This document shows positions 41,603 through 51,928 of a stretch of DNA of 51,928 bases, piece by piece. The stretch covers positions 1 through 51,928 of the forward strand of contig CACCZR010000011.1 of assembly GCA_902550555.1 (NCBI GenBank), written 5' to 3'. Below the pieces are notes generated by a model that had not been told where the DNA came from, made no database searches, and saw only the letters and a program-made list of their open reading frames with translations. How positions within the stretch are numbered: position 1 is the first letter of the stretch; the number at the start of each line of letters is the position of its first letter. A program made the translations under genes and the position numbers. The DNA comes from an uncultured SAR116 cluster alpha proteobacterium (GTDB lineage: Bacteria > Pseudomonadota > Alphaproteobacteria > Puniceispirillales > Marisalimonadaceae).

Positions 41603-42793
41603 ATGTCTAAAGAGAAATTTGATCGTAGCAAACCACATGTTAACATTGGTACAATAGGCCATGTTGACCATGGTAAAACAACTTTAACAGCTGCTATTAC
41701 AAAAGTGATGGCTGATGCAGGAAGAGCTGATTTTTCTGCTTATGATCAGATTGATAAAGCTCCTGAAGAAAGAGAAAGGGGTATTACGATATCTACTGCA
41801 CACGTTGAATATGAAACTGAAAACAGGCATTATGCTCACGTAGATTGTCCTGGTCATGCTGATTATGTTAAAAACATGATTACTGGAGCTGCTCAGATGG
41901 ATGGTGCTATTTTAGTAGTGAATGCTGCTGATGGTCCTATGCCACAGACAAGAGAACATATATTATTAGCTCGACAAGTTGGTGTTCCTGCATTGGTCGT
42001 TTATTTAAATAAAGTTGATCAAGTTGATGATGCAGAGCTTTTAGAATTAGTTGAATTAGAAATTAGAGAGTTATTAACAAGTTATGAATTTCCAGGTGAC
42101 GATATACCAATTGTAAAAGGTAGTGCTTTAGCTGCTCTTGAGGGAAGAGATGAAGAGATAGGGGTAAATTCTATAAATGCTTTGATGGCAGAGGTGGATA
42201 AATATATACCTCAGCCAGACAGACCAAAAGACCAGCCTTTTTTAATGCCCATAGAAGATGTATTTTCGATTTCTGGTAGAGGAACAGTTGTAACTGGGCG
42301 TGTAGAAAGAGGAGTTGTTAAAGTTGGGGAAGAAATAGAAATTGTTGGATTAAAAGATACAACAAAAACTACCTGTACTGGTGTTGAGATGTTCAGAAAG
42401 CTATTAGATCAAGGTGAAGCTGGAGATAATGTTGGGGTTCTTTTAAGAGGAACAAAAAGAGAAGAAGTCGAAAGAGGACAAGTTTTATCTGCTCCAGGTT
42501 CTATTAAGCCATTTAAAAAGTTTAAAGCTGAAGCTTATGTATTGACAAAAGAAGAAGGTGGAAGACATACTCCTTTTTTTAGTAACTACAGACCCCAGTT
42601 TTACTTCAGAACAACAGATGTTACAGGGTCAGTAGAGTTACCATCAGGTACAGAAATGGTGATGCCAGGAGATAATATAGCAATGACTGTTGAATTAATA
42701 CAGCCCATAGCTATGGATGAAGGGTTAAGATTTGCAATAAGAGAAGGTGGTAGAACTGTAGGCGCGGGAGTTGTCTCCAGTATCGAATCATAA
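41603..42793 (+). CDS. tuf: Elongation factor Tu
   Basis: EF-Tu is the GTPase that carries aminoacyl-tRNA to the ribosome. The 396-residue protein has the P-loop [10 protein letters not shown] near residues 18-27, switch [13 protein letters not shown], the guanine motif NKVDQVDD (NKxD) and the C-terminal [11 protein letters not shown]. It starts with ATG behind a GAGAGG-like site. A single tuf lies here between tRNA-Tyr and tRNA-Trp; a second copy elsewhere cannot be excluded from this window. Confidence 0.99.
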   Translation: MSKEKFDRSKPHVNIGTIGHVDHGKTTLTAAITKVMADAGRADFSAYDQIDKAPEERERGITISTAHVEYETENRHYAHVDCPGHADYVKNMITGAAQMDGAILVVNAADGPMPQTREHILLARQVGVPALVVYLNKVDQVDDAELLELVELEIRELLTSYEFPGDDIPIVKGSALAALEGRDEEIGVNSINALMAEVDKYIPQPDRPKDQPFLMPIEDVFSISGRGTVVTGRVERGVVKVGEEIEIVGLKDTTKTTCTGVEMFRKLLDQGEAGDNVGVLLRGTKREEVERGQVLSAPGSIKPFKKFKAEAYVLTKEEGGRHTPFFSNYRPQFYFRTTDVTGSVELPSGTEMVMPGDNIAMTVELIQPIAMDEGLRFAIREGGRTVGAGVVSSIES

Positions 42794-42799
42794 TTATTT

Positions 42800-42875
42800 A
42801 GGAGTATAGCTCAATTGGTAGAGCACCGGTCTCCAAAACCGGGGGCTGGGGGTTCGAGTCCCTCTACTCCTGCCA
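42800..42875 (+). tRNA. tRNA-Trp(CCA)
   Basis: A 76-base cloverleaf with acceptor AGGAGTA and TACTCCT, anticodon loop CTCCAAA (anticodon CCA), T-loop TTCGAGT and encoded CCA at 42873-42875. It lies between tuf and secE, the usual alphaproteobacterial arrangement. Confidence 0.97.
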
Positions 42876-42899
42876 TCATATTTTTATTTATGTAAAATT

Positions 42900-42927
42900 T
42901 TGACTTAATGAAAAAAAAAGATATATT
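42900..42927 (+). promoter_or_regulatory. Promoter before secE
   Basis: TTGACT (42900-42905) and TATATT (42922-42927) are 16 bases apart, between tRNA-Trp and the secE start. It would allow secE-nusG and the ribosomal genes to be expressed apart from tuf. Confidence 0.5.
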
Positions 42928-42951
42928 GACAAACGTTTAGGAAGGATAGAT

Positions 42952-43149
42952 ATGTCTAAAACGAGTCCTGCACAATTTGTTAGGCAGGTAAGGCAAGAAT
43001 TAAAAAGAATAACTTGGGCTACTAAAAGAGACACTTTGTTTGCAACTATAACAGTTTTACTTATGGCTGTTTTGGCATCCGTGTTCTTTTTCTTAGTTGA
43101 CCTGCTGTTATCAAGCGTTGTTGAATTTATATTAGGATTAGGCACATAA
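42952..43149 (+). CDS. secE: Preprotein translocase subunit SecE
   Basis: The 65-residue protein is the short one-helix SecE found in most bacteria. The amphipathic start FVRQVRQELKRITWATKRD has the conserved Lys-Arg-x-x-W-x-x-K/R pattern that contacts SecY, followed by one membrane helix (TLFATITVLLMAVLASVFF, quoted here as 19 residues). It clamps SecY in the inner membrane. AGGAAGG precedes the ATG. nusG follows after 3 bases. Confidence 0.97.
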   Translation: MSKTSPAQFVRQVRQELKRITWATKRDTLFATITVLLMAVLASVFFFLVDLLLSSVVEFILGLGT

Positions 43150-43152
43150 GTT

Positions 43153-43683
43153 ATGAAATATAGATGGTATGTAGTTCATGTTTATTCAGGTTCTGAAAAA
43201 AGAGTGAAAGAAACAATAGAAGAACAAATGAAGTCCAAAAATATGGAAGATTATATTGAAGATATACTAGTTCCAACCGAAGAAATTTTTGAAATAAGAA
43301 AAGGAACAAAGGTAAAAACTGAAAAAAAATTTTTTCCAGGATACTTATTAATAAAAATGAATATGACTGACGAAAGTTGGCATTTTGTTAAATCTCAACC
43401 TAAAGTAACAAATTTTCTTGGTGCTAAAGGTAAACCTATTGCTTTAAGCTCAGTTGAAGCTAAAAGATTAATAGAACAAATCACTGAAAGAGTTGAAAGA
43501 CCTAGATCTAATGTTATTTTTGAAATTGGTGAAGAAGTAAGAGTTTCTGATGGACCTTTTCAAAGTTTTAATGGGTTGGTAGAAGAAGTAGATGAGGATA
43601 AATCTAGACTTAAGGTTTCAGTATCTATATTTGGAAGAGCAACACCCGTTGATTTAGAATTTACACAAGTCGAAAAAATATAA
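43153..43683 (+). CDS. nusG: Transcription antitermination factor NusG
   Basis: NusG binds the RNA polymerase clamp and links it to Rho or ribosomes. The 176-residue protein has the NGN domain ([17 protein letters not shown] at the start, [14 protein letters not shown] in the middle) and a KOW domain at the C-terminus ([21 protein letters not shown]). Length is typical. It lies between secE and rplK with gaps of 3 and 10 bases. Confidence 0.98.
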   Translation: MKYRWYVVHVYSGSEKRVKETIEEQMKSKNMEDYIEDILVPTEEIFEIRKGTKVKTEKKFFPGYLLIKMNMTDESWHFVKSQPKVTNFLGAKGKPIALSSVEAKRLIEQITERVERPRSNVIFEIGEEVRVSDGPFQSFNGLVEEVDEDKSRLKVSVSIFGRATPVDLEFTQVEKI

Positions 43684-43693
43684 GAGAGTAGTT

Positions 43694-44122
43694 ATGGCAA
43701 AGAAAATAGACGGATACATCAAATTAAACATTCCTGCAGGAGCAGCAAATCCATCCCCTCCAGTTGGCCCAGCTCTAGGGCAAAGGGGTATCAATATAAT
43801 GGAATTTTGTAAAGCTTTTAACGCTTCTACCGAAAAATTAGAAAAAAATATGCCAATACCTGTTGTAATTACTGTATTTGTTGACAAATCTTTTTCTTTT
43901 GTTACAAAAACACCTCCAGTATCATATTTTTTAAAGAAAGCTGCTGGTAAAGATAAGGCGTCTTCTGAACCAGGAAGAAGTTTTGTAGGTAAGGTCAATT
44001 CTAAACAAGTGCGCGAGATTGCTGAGAATAAAATGAAAGATCTGAATGCTGCTGATGTTGAAGGTGCAATTAAGATGGTTGAAGGATCTGCAAGATCAAT
44101 GGGTATTGAGGTCACGGAGTAA
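43694..44122 (+). CDS. rplK: 50S ribosomal protein L11
   Basis: The 142-residue L11 forms the GTPase-associated centre of the large subunit with 23S rRNA. The N-domain shows [31 protein letters not shown] and the C-domain ends with the usual SMGIEV. Both linker prolines (PPVGPALG) needed for factor and thiopeptide interaction are present. It is 3 bases from rplA in the conserved L11-L1 pair. Confidence 0.99.
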   Translation: MAKKIDGYIKLNIPAGAANPSPPVGPALGQRGINIMEFCKAFNASTEKLEKNMPIPVVITVFVDKSFSFVTKTPPVSYFLKKAAGKDKASSEPGRSFVGKVNSKQVREIAENKMKDLNAADVEGAIKMVEGSARSMGIEVTE

Positions 44123-44125
44123 TTA

Positions 44126-44806
44126 ATGTCTAAAGGTAAATTTTTGATTGAAGCTTATAAATCTTATGATGCCAGTAAAATTTATAATTATAATGACGCG
44201 GTTGATATTATTTTAAAAAATAAAAGAAGTAAAATAAATGAAACTATTGAAATTTCTTTAAATTTAGGCGTAGACCCAAGGCATGCAGATCAAATGGTAA
44301 GAGGAACTGTTAATTTACCAAATGGAAGTGGTAAAAAAATTAAAATAGCTGTATTTGCTAAAGATAAAAATGCAGAAGATGCTAAAAAAGAAGGTGCAGA
44401 TGTTATTGGATCAGACGATTTAGTTCAAAAAATTCAAGATGGATTTTTGGATTTTGATAGAGTAATAGCATCTCCGGACATGATGGGTGCTGTAAGTAAA
44501 GTAGCTAAAATCCTTGGGCCTAAGGGACTAATGCCTAACCCTAAAATGGGTACAGTTACTCCTAATATTGGTGAAGCTGTTAAATTAGCAAAGTCAGGTC
44601 AAGTTCAATTTAAAACTGAAAAAAATGGAATTGTGCAGGCAGGGATTGCAAAATCTAATTTTGATGCTAAAAGCATAGTTGAGAATATAGTCTCCTTTGT
44701 TGACACTATAAAAAAATCTAAACCATCAGGAGCAAAAGGAACATTTATAAAAAAAATCTCACTCTCGTCAACTATGGGAGTTAGTATAAATTGTGAAATA
44801 AACTAA
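44126..44806 (+). CDS. rplA: 50S ribosomal protein L1
   Basis: The 226-residue L1 builds the ribosome stalk at the E site and in many bacteria represses its own operon by binding the mRNA. The family signatures are VDPRHADQMVRGTVNLPNG at about residues 50-68, and GPKGLMPNPKMGTVT near 132-146. The C-terminus STMGVSINCEI is also typical. The coding end is directly followed by the L10-type leader. Confidence 0.99.
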   Translation: MSKGKFLIEAYKSYDASKIYNYNDAVDIILKNKRSKINETIEISLNLGVDPRHADQMVRGTVNLPNGSGKKIKIAVFAKDKNAEDAKKEGADVIGSDDLVQKIQDGFLDFDRVIASPDMMGAVSKVAKILGPKGLMPNPKMGTVTPNIGEAVKLAKSGQVQFKTEKNGIVQAGIAKSNFDAKSIVENIVSFVDTIKKSKPSGAKGTFIKKISLSSTMGVSINCEIN

Positions 44807-44807
44807 A

Positions 44808-44890
44808 CCTGTCCAAGACTGTAGGTGGAATGCGTAATATCCTGCATAGACAAATAATTAGGACAGGCCTACTTAAAATATGGAGGCCTT
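44808..44890 (+). ncRNA. Ribosomal protein L10 leader
   Basis: The rplA-rplJ gap folds around a closing stem CCTGTCC (44808-44814) with GGACAGG (44861-44867). It contains the AATGCGTAATAT region and lies directly before the rplJ ribosome binding site, as in the autoregulatory L10(L7/L12)4 binding leaders. Downstream, the palindromic AGGCCT at 44865-44870 can pair with AGGCCT at 44884-44889 and hide GGAGG; this second stem competes with the first, so it can work as a translation switch. Confidence 0.75.
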
Positions 44891-44892
44891 AA

Positions 44893-45396
44893 TTGAATAG
44901 GAAGCAAAAAGAAGAATTGGTTGAAAGTTTACATAAAACTTTTTTAAACTCACAATCAGTAATAGTAACACATATAAATGGATTGACAGTATCAGAAACT
45001 ACTAATCTGAGGTCAAACATGAGAAATTCCAATTGTAAATTTAAAGTTACTAAAAATAGGATTGTTAAACTTGCTCTTAAAAATACTAAATTTGAACATC
45101 TCGATAGTCTTTTTACTGGCCCAACCGCTATAGGTTCTTCTGAAGACGCTATAGCACCAGCAAAAGTACTAGTTGATTTCTCTAAAGAATCTGAAAAAAT
45201 CAAAATCATTGGCGGCGGCTTTGAGACTAAATCGTTGTCAGTTGACGAAATAAATAATTTAGCATCTTTGCCAAGTTTAGATGAAGTTAGATCTAAGCTT
45301 ATTGGACTATTAATGGCAAGTCCAACGAAACTTGTAAGGACTATTAAAGAACCATCATCACGGATGGCTCGTATTTTAGCAACAAAGAATAATTAA
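44893..45396 (+). CDS. rplJ: 50S ribosomal protein L10
   Basis: The 167-residue L10 anchors the L7/L12 dimers on the large subunit and represses its own mRNA. NRKQKEELVESLHKTF forms the start, KVTKNRIVKLAL and FTGPTAIG the rRNA-binding domain, and the C-terminal helix carries the L12-binding part. The start is TTG at 44893 behind GGAGG (44882-44886); no ATG lies in a suitable place. Such a weak start agrees with control through the leader. Confidence 0.98.
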   Translation: MNRKQKEELVESLHKTFLNSQSVIVTHINGLTVSETTNLRSNMRNSNCKFKVTKNRIVKLALKNTKFEHLDSLFTGPTAIGSSEDAIAPAKVLVDFSKESEKIKIIGGGFETKSLSVDEINNLASLPSLDEVRSKLIGLLMASPTKLVRTIKEPSSRMARILATKNN

Positions 45397-45423
45397 ATCA
45401 TAAATATTTATAAGGAGAAAAAA

Positions 45424-45804
45424 ATGGCTGATTTACAAAAAATTGCTGATGACTTAAGTTCACTTTCTGTTATTGAGGCAGCTGAACTTTCAAAAATCTT
45501 AGAAGAAAAATGGGGTGTTACCGCAGCAGCAGCTGCGCCAGTAGCGATTGCAGGTGCTGGTGCTGGTGATGCCGCTCCAGCTGCTGAAGCTAAAACTGAA
45601 TTTGATGTTCATTTAACAGCTGCAGGGGCTCAAAAAATTAATGTTATTAAAGAAGTAAGAACAATTACAGGACTTGGTCTAAAAGAAGCTAAGGACTTAG
45701 TTGAAGGTGCTCCAAAAGTTGTTAAAGAGGGTGTTGCGGAGGCAGAGGCCAACGATATTAAAAGTAAACTTGAAGCTGCAGGAGCAACTGTAGAATTAAA
45801 GTAA
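45424..45804 (+). CDS. rplL: 50S ribosomal protein L7/L12
   Basis: The 126-residue protein has an N-terminal dimerisation domain ([28 protein letters not shown], quoted in part as [18 protein letters not shown]), an Ala-rich hinge (residues about 35-52) and a C-terminal factor-binding domain ([24 protein letters not shown]). It recruits translation GTPases. A strong AAGGAG site precedes the ATG. It is followed by rpoB after 47 bases. Confidence 0.99.
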   Translation: MADLQKIADDLSSLSVIEAAELSKILEEKWGVTAAAAAPVAIAGAGAGDAAPAAEAKTEFDVHLTAAGAQKINVIKEVRTITGLGLKEAKDLVEGAPKVVKEGVAEAEANDIKSKLEAAGATVELK

Positions 45805-45851
45805 TTTAATAATTATATTTGCAACCATAACAACTTTATATAAGGAAAAAT

Positions 45852-48800
45852 ATGCAACCCCAAACAAGTACTTTACTAAATAGAAGAAGAATTAGAAGAT
45901 CATTTGGAAAAATTTCAGAAGCTGTAAAGATGCCTAATTTAATTGAAGTTCAAAGGCATTCATATGACCAATATCTTCAGATGTATATCAAGCCCGAAGA
46001 TAGATCTAAAGAGGGTCTTCAAGAAGTTTTTCTTTCAATCTTTCCGATTAAAGATTTTTCAGGTAAGTCAATGTTAGAGTTTGTGTCATACAGTCTCGAG
46101 GAGCCAAAATATGATGTAGAAGAATGTCAACAAAGAGGACTAACTTATGCATCAGGTTTGAGGGTAACGTTAAGACTAGTTGTTTGGGACATTGATGATG
46201 ATTCGGGAACTCGTTCGATTAGAGATATGAAAGAACAGGACGTTTATCTAGGTGAAATGCCACTGATGACACCTAACGGAACATTTGTAGTTAATGGCGT
46301 TGAAAGAGTCATTGTTTCGCAAATGCATAGATCTCCAGGTGTATTTTTTGATCATGATAGGGGGAAAACTCATGCATCTGGTAAATTTTTGTTTGCAGCC
46401 AGGGTTATTCCTTACAGGGGTTCATGGCTTGACTTTGAGTTCGATCCAAAAGATATAATTAATGTAAGGATAGATAGAAGAAGAAAAATCCCTTGCAGTA
46501 CATTACTGATGGCTTTGCCAAGTAAGGGAACAGAAGAATATTTAAATTTATGTAAAGAAAAAAACGTTTTACCTGAAAGAACAAAAATGTTTGGAATGAC
46601 CAAAGAAGAAATTTTAAATTTCTTCTATGATTCTCAATTCTATGAATTAAAAAATGTTGGATGGGTAACAGAATTTAATAAGGAAAAACTTAAAAATTCA
46701 AAACTTAAATTTGATTTAGTGAATGCTGATGATGGAAATGTTGTAGCAACTACTGAAGATAAATTGACGCCAAAATTTTTAAAAAAATTGGAAGAAGAGG
46801 GTCTTAAAAACATTCTTATAAAAGAAGATGAATTCGTTGGAAGTTATCTCGCAGAGGATATTATTGACATTTCCTCTGGAGAAGTTTTGTTTGAGGCTGG
46901 TGATGTAATTGAAAAAGATTTAATTTCTTCATTGAAAGCTCTTAATATAAAGAACATTAGCATACTAATGGTTGATAGTAATAATGTTGGTCCATGGATT
47001 CTAAATACGATTCAAAACGATAAAAACTTTACTCGTGAAGAAGCTTTAGTTGATATCTATCGTGTAATGAGGCCTGGTGAACCTCCAGCATATGAAAGTG
47101 CAGAAGCATTGTTTCAGAATTTATTTTTTGATGAGGAGAGGTATGATCTATCAGCTGTTGGTCGAGTTAAAATGTCAGCAAGGTTAAATTTAGATGTTGA
47201 TGATACTAACAGAACTCTAAGAAAAATTGATATTTTGTCCATACTAAAAGTTTTAGTTAATTTAAAAGATGGTCAGGGAGAAATAGATGATATAGATCAT
47301 TTAGGGAACAGAAGAGTCCGTTCAGTTGGCGAGTTGTTAGAAAATCAATATCGAGTTGGATTACTTAGAATGGAAAGAGCAATTAGAGAAAGAATGAGTT
47401 CAGCAAATGAGATTGAAAATTTAATGCCTCAAGATTTAATAAATGCAAAACCAGCAGCGGCATCAATACGAGAATTTTTTGGTTCTAGTCAGCTATCTCA
47501 ATTTATGGATCAAACTAACCCACTTTCGGAGATTACTCATAAAAGAAGAGTTTCAGCTTTAGGCCCAGGTGGCTTGACGAGAGAAAGAGCTGGATTTGAA
47601 GTAAGGGATGTCCATCCAACTCATTATGGAAGAATATGCCCAATTGAAACTCCTGAAGGTCCTAATATTGGGTTAATAAATTCATTGGCTACATTTGCTC
47701 AAGTTAATAAATATGGTTTTATTGAAACACCTTATAGAGAAGTAAAAAATGGGACTGTTACAGAAACAGTTTTATATGTTTCGGCAATCGAAGAAGGAAG
47801 ATATACTATTGCACAAGCCAATGCTCAATTGGATGAAAAAGGTTCTTTTACAGGAGAATTAATACCAGTTCGTAAAGATGGTGAAATTGGTTTGGCAAGG
47901 CCTGAAGATATTGAATTAATGGATGTTTCTCCCAAGCAACTTGTTTCAGTAGCTTCAGCGATGATACCTTTTTTAGAGAATGATGACGCCAATAGAGCAT
48001 TAATGGGATCCAACATGCAGCGTCAAGCTGTGCCATTGATTAAAGCTGAGAGTCCTTTGGTTGGGACAGGAATAGAAGCAACAGTCGCACGGGATTCAGG
48101 GGTAACAATTGTCGCTAGAAGAAAGGGAATTGTCGATCAAGTTGATGCTACTAGAATTGTAATTAAGGCTATTACTTCAGATTCAGATGATGTGTCTCCA
48201 GTTGATATCTATTCACTTATGAAATTTCAAAGAAGTAACCAAAATACTTGCATAAATCAAAGGCCACTTGTGCAAGTAGGTGATAATGTAAATGTTGGTG
48301 ATATCATAGCAGATGGACCTTCTACTGAAGATGGTGAGCTAGGCTTAGGTAAAAACGTATTAGTGGCGTTTATGCCTTGGAATGGATATAATTTTGAAGA
48401 TTCAATTTTAGTTTCTGAAAGAGTGGTTCGAGATGATGTGTTTTCGTCAATTCATATAGAAGAATTTGAAGTAATGGCGCGTGATACTAAATTAGGTCAA
48501 GAAGAAATTACAAGGGATATACCGAATGTTGGGGAGGAGGCGCTTAGAAATTTAGATGAAGCTGGCATGATATACATAGGTGCTGAAGTAAAGCCAGGGG
48601 ATATTTTGGTTGGAAAAGTTACGCCAAAAGGTGAAAGCCCAATTACTCCAGAAGAAAAACTATTAAGAGCTATTTTTGGTGAAAAGGCATCAGATGTTAG
48701 GGATAGCTCTTTAAAAGTTCCACCTGGGGTTTCAGGAACAGTTGTAGATGTTAGAATATTTTCTAGAAGAGGAATTGATAAAGATGAAAGATCTAGAGCT

Positions 48801-50027
48801 ATAGAAAGGTTTGAAATTGATAAATTTTCAAAAGATAGAGACGATGAAAAACTTATAATTGAAAAAGGTTTTTATGGTAAGCTAAGAGAACTCCTAGAAA
48901 ATCAAAAAGTAATTAAATCAGATATTGCATTAAAAAAGGGTACGATTGTCAATGAAAAACAGTTGTCTGAATTAAAAAATCAGGAGCTATTGTCAATAAC
49001 TGTTGAGGATGAAAAAGTACAAGAACAAATAATTAAACTTGTAAGTCATTTTGAAACAGTTACAGATAATCTTGAAAATAAATTTAGAGATAGAGTTGAT
49101 AAATTACAAAGGGGTGATGAATTGCTCCCTGGTGTCATGAAAATGGTCAAAGTTTTTATAGCTGTTAAAAGAAAACTTCAATCTGGTGATAAAATGGCTG
49201 GAAGACACGGTAATAAAGGTGTTATATCCAAGATTTTGCCTCTTGAGGATATGCCTCATCTGAAGGATGGAACACCTGTTGATGTTGTTTTGAACCCATT
49301 AGGTGTACCATCTAGAATGAATGTAGGTCAGATTTTAGAAACTCATTTAGGTTGGGCAGCTTACGGAATAGGTAAGAAAATTTCAAATATGTTAGACATT
49401 TATAATAAAACTAATCAAGCAAATGATATCAAAAAATATTTAAAAGATGTCTACGGACCAAAATATGATGAAAACTTTAAAGCAATGAGTGACGCAAATA
49501 TTATCCAGCATGCTAGAAATCTTAGGCGTGGAGTTCCTATGGGAACTCCTGTCTTTGATGGTGCTAACGAAGATGATGTTAGTAAAATGCTTGAACTTGC
49601 TGGTCTAGATAAATCAGGCCAAATAGAGTTAATAGATGGACGCACTGGTGAGTATTTCGATAGAAAAGTAACAGTAGGATATATCTATATGTTAAAGCTT
49701 CATCACTTAGTTGATGATAAAATACATGCTAGATCTATTGGACCTTATTCTCTAGTTACACAGCAGCCATTGGGAGGAAAAGCTCAATTCGGAGGTCAAA
49801 GATTTGGTGAAATGGAGGTGTGGGCTCTCGAAGCTTATGGTGCTGCTTATACATTACAAGAAATGCTTACAGTTAAATCTGATGATGTATCAGGGAGAAC
49901 TAAAGTTTATGAAGCTATTATAAGAGGGGACGATGATTTCGAAGCTGGGATACCAGAATCATTTAACGTCTTAGTTAAGGAGTTAAAGTCTTTAGGTTTG
50001 AATGTAAATTTAGAAATTGCTGAATAA
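45852..50027 (+). CDS. rpoB: RNA polymerase subunit beta
   Basis: The complete 1391-residue beta subunit has the length usual in alphaproteobacteria. It shows [23 protein letters not shown] at the start, the rifampicin-site stretch [19 protein letters not shown] and [13 protein letters not shown] (wild-type residues of the RRDR cluster are present: S, Q, D, H and R/S positions), [13 protein letters not shown] near the end and the [15 protein letters not shown] tail. It forms the catalytic cleft with RpoC. The start ATG follows AAGGAAA. rpoC begins 15 bases after the stop. Confidence 0.99.
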   Translation: MQPQTSTLLNRRRIRRSFGKISEAVKMPNLIEVQRHSYDQYLQMYIKPEDRSKEGLQEVFLSIFPIKDFSGKSMLEFVSYSLEEPKYDVEECQQRGLTYASGLRVTLRLVVWDIDDDSGTRSIRDMKEQDVYLGEMPLMTPNGTFVVNGVERVIVSQMHRSPGVFFDHDRGKTHASGKFLFAARVIPYRGSWLDFEFDPKDIINVRIDRRRKIPCSTLLMALPSKGTEEYLNLCKEKNVLPERTKMFGMTKEEILNFFYDSQFYELKNVGWVTEFNKEKLKNSKLKFDLVNADDGNVVATTEDKLTPKFLKKLEEEGLKNILIKEDEFVGSYLAEDIIDISSGEVLFEAGDVIEKDLISSLKALNIKNISILMVDSNNVGPWILNTIQNDKNFTREEALVDIYRVMRPGEPPAYESAEALFQNLFFDEERYDLSAVGRVKMSARLNLDVDDTNRTLRKIDILSILKVLVNLKDGQGEIDDIDHLGNRRVRSVGELLENQYRVGLLRMERAIRERMSSANEIENLMPQDLINAKPAAASIREFFGSSQLSQFMDQTNPLSEITHKRRVSALGPGGLTRERAGFEVRDVHPTHYGRICPIETPEGPNIGLINSLATFAQVNKYGFIETPYREVKNGTVTETVLYVSAIEEGRYTIAQANAQLDEKGSFTGELIPVRKDGEIGLARPEDIELMDVSPKQLVSVASAMIPFLENDDANRALMGSNMQRQAVPLIKAESPLVGTGIEATVARDSGVTIVARRKGIVDQVDATRIVIKAITSDSDDVSPVDIYSLMKFQRSNQNTCINQRPLVQVGDNVNVGDIIADGPSTEDGELGLGKNVLVAFMPWNGYNFEDSILVSERVVRDDVFSSIHIEEFEVMARDTKLGQEEITRDIPNVGEEALRNLDEAGMIYIGAEVKPGDILVGKVTPKGESPITPEEKLLRAIFGEKASDVRDSSLKVPPGVSGTVVDVRIFSRRGIDKDERSRAIERFEIDKFSKDRDDEKLIIEKGFYGKLRELLENQKVIKSDIALKKGTIVNEKQLSELKNQELLSITVEDEKVQEQIIKLVSHFETVTDNLENKFRDRVDKLQRGDELLPGVMKMVKVFIAVKRKLQSGDKMAGRHGNKGVISKILPLEDMPHLKDGTPVDVVLNPLGVPSRMNVGQILETHLGWAAYGIGKKISNMLDIYNKTNQANDIKKYLKDVYGPKYDENFKAMSDANIIQHARNLRRGVPMGTPVFDGANEDDVSKMLELAGLDKSGQIELIDGRTGEYFDRKVTVGYIYMLKLHHLVDDKIHARSIGPYSLVTQQPLGGKAQFGGQRFGEMEVWALEAYGAAYTLQEMLTVKSDDVSGRTKVYEAIIRGDDDFEAGIPESFNVLVKELKSLGLNVNLEIAE

Positions 50028-51928
<1,901 letters not shown>

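Overview
The window is 51.9 kb of very AT-rich bacterial DNA with short intergenic gaps and many ATGA or TAATG gene overlaps. The gene families (DUF3422, DUF1045, a DctQM-fusion TRAP transporter, the order tuf-tRNA-Trp-secE-nusG-rplKAJL-rpoBC, an rpoB of 1391 codons) suggest a streamlined marine alphaproteobacterium of the SAR11 or HIMB59/AEGEAN-169 type. That placement is inferred from composition and gene content, not from a phylogeny.

Layout. 1-7.2 kb is chromosomal housekeeping: the end of an AsmA/YhdP-like protein, tyrS, an alpha/beta hydrolase, cysE, a 2Fe-2S ferredoxin, mnmA, a VOC-fold protein and an intact elongator-type tRNA-Met(CAT). 7.2-27.1 kb reads as a genomic island of about 19.9 kb inserted in that tRNA-Met. 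A decayed second copy of the tRNA lies at 27020-27091 in the same orientation, sharing 40 identical bases with the intact gene, and an apparently intact tyrosine integrase sits just inside it. A related 20-bp element occurs just inside both ends. The cargo is a near-complete phosphonate (C-P lyase) system: transporter phnCDE1E2, a small secreted protein, a PHP-domain phosphoesterase, a hexapeptide acyltransferase, a phnM paralogue and the repressor phnF on the minus strand, phnGHIJKL and phnN, a DUF1045 2H-phosphoesterase, phnM, and an ACR3 arsenite exporter. An epoxide hydrolase and a CX5R phosphatase lie at the tRNA end. No phnP-type metallo-beta-lactamase is present; the PHP protein or DUF1045 protein may replace it.

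27.1-40.5 kb is accessory metabolism: an RraA-family protein, a TRAP uptake system (binding protein, an unannotated 40-residue membrane protein, fused permease), DUF3422, an AtuA/DUF4387 pair, a cluster of four very small genes, a secreted histidine phosphatase, metY with a divergent Lrp-type regulator, an amidohydrolase, an EamA exporter and a GNAT acetyltransferase. 40.5-51.9 kb is the conserved translation/transcription block: tRNA-Thr, rlmB, tRNA-Tyr, tuf, tRNA-Trp, secE, nusG, rplK, rplA, an L10-type leader, rplJ, rplL, rpoB and the first part of rpoC, which runs off the window.

How the island would work (inference from family functions): PhnD/PhnC/PhnE import phosphonates, PhnGHIJ with the ATPases PhnK and PhnL attach them to ribose triphosphate and break the C-P bond, PhnM removes pyrophosphate, a cyclic phosphodiesterase and PhnN return phosphate and PRPP, and PhnF represses the cluster from repeated GTATAG motifs just downstream of the phnG promoter.
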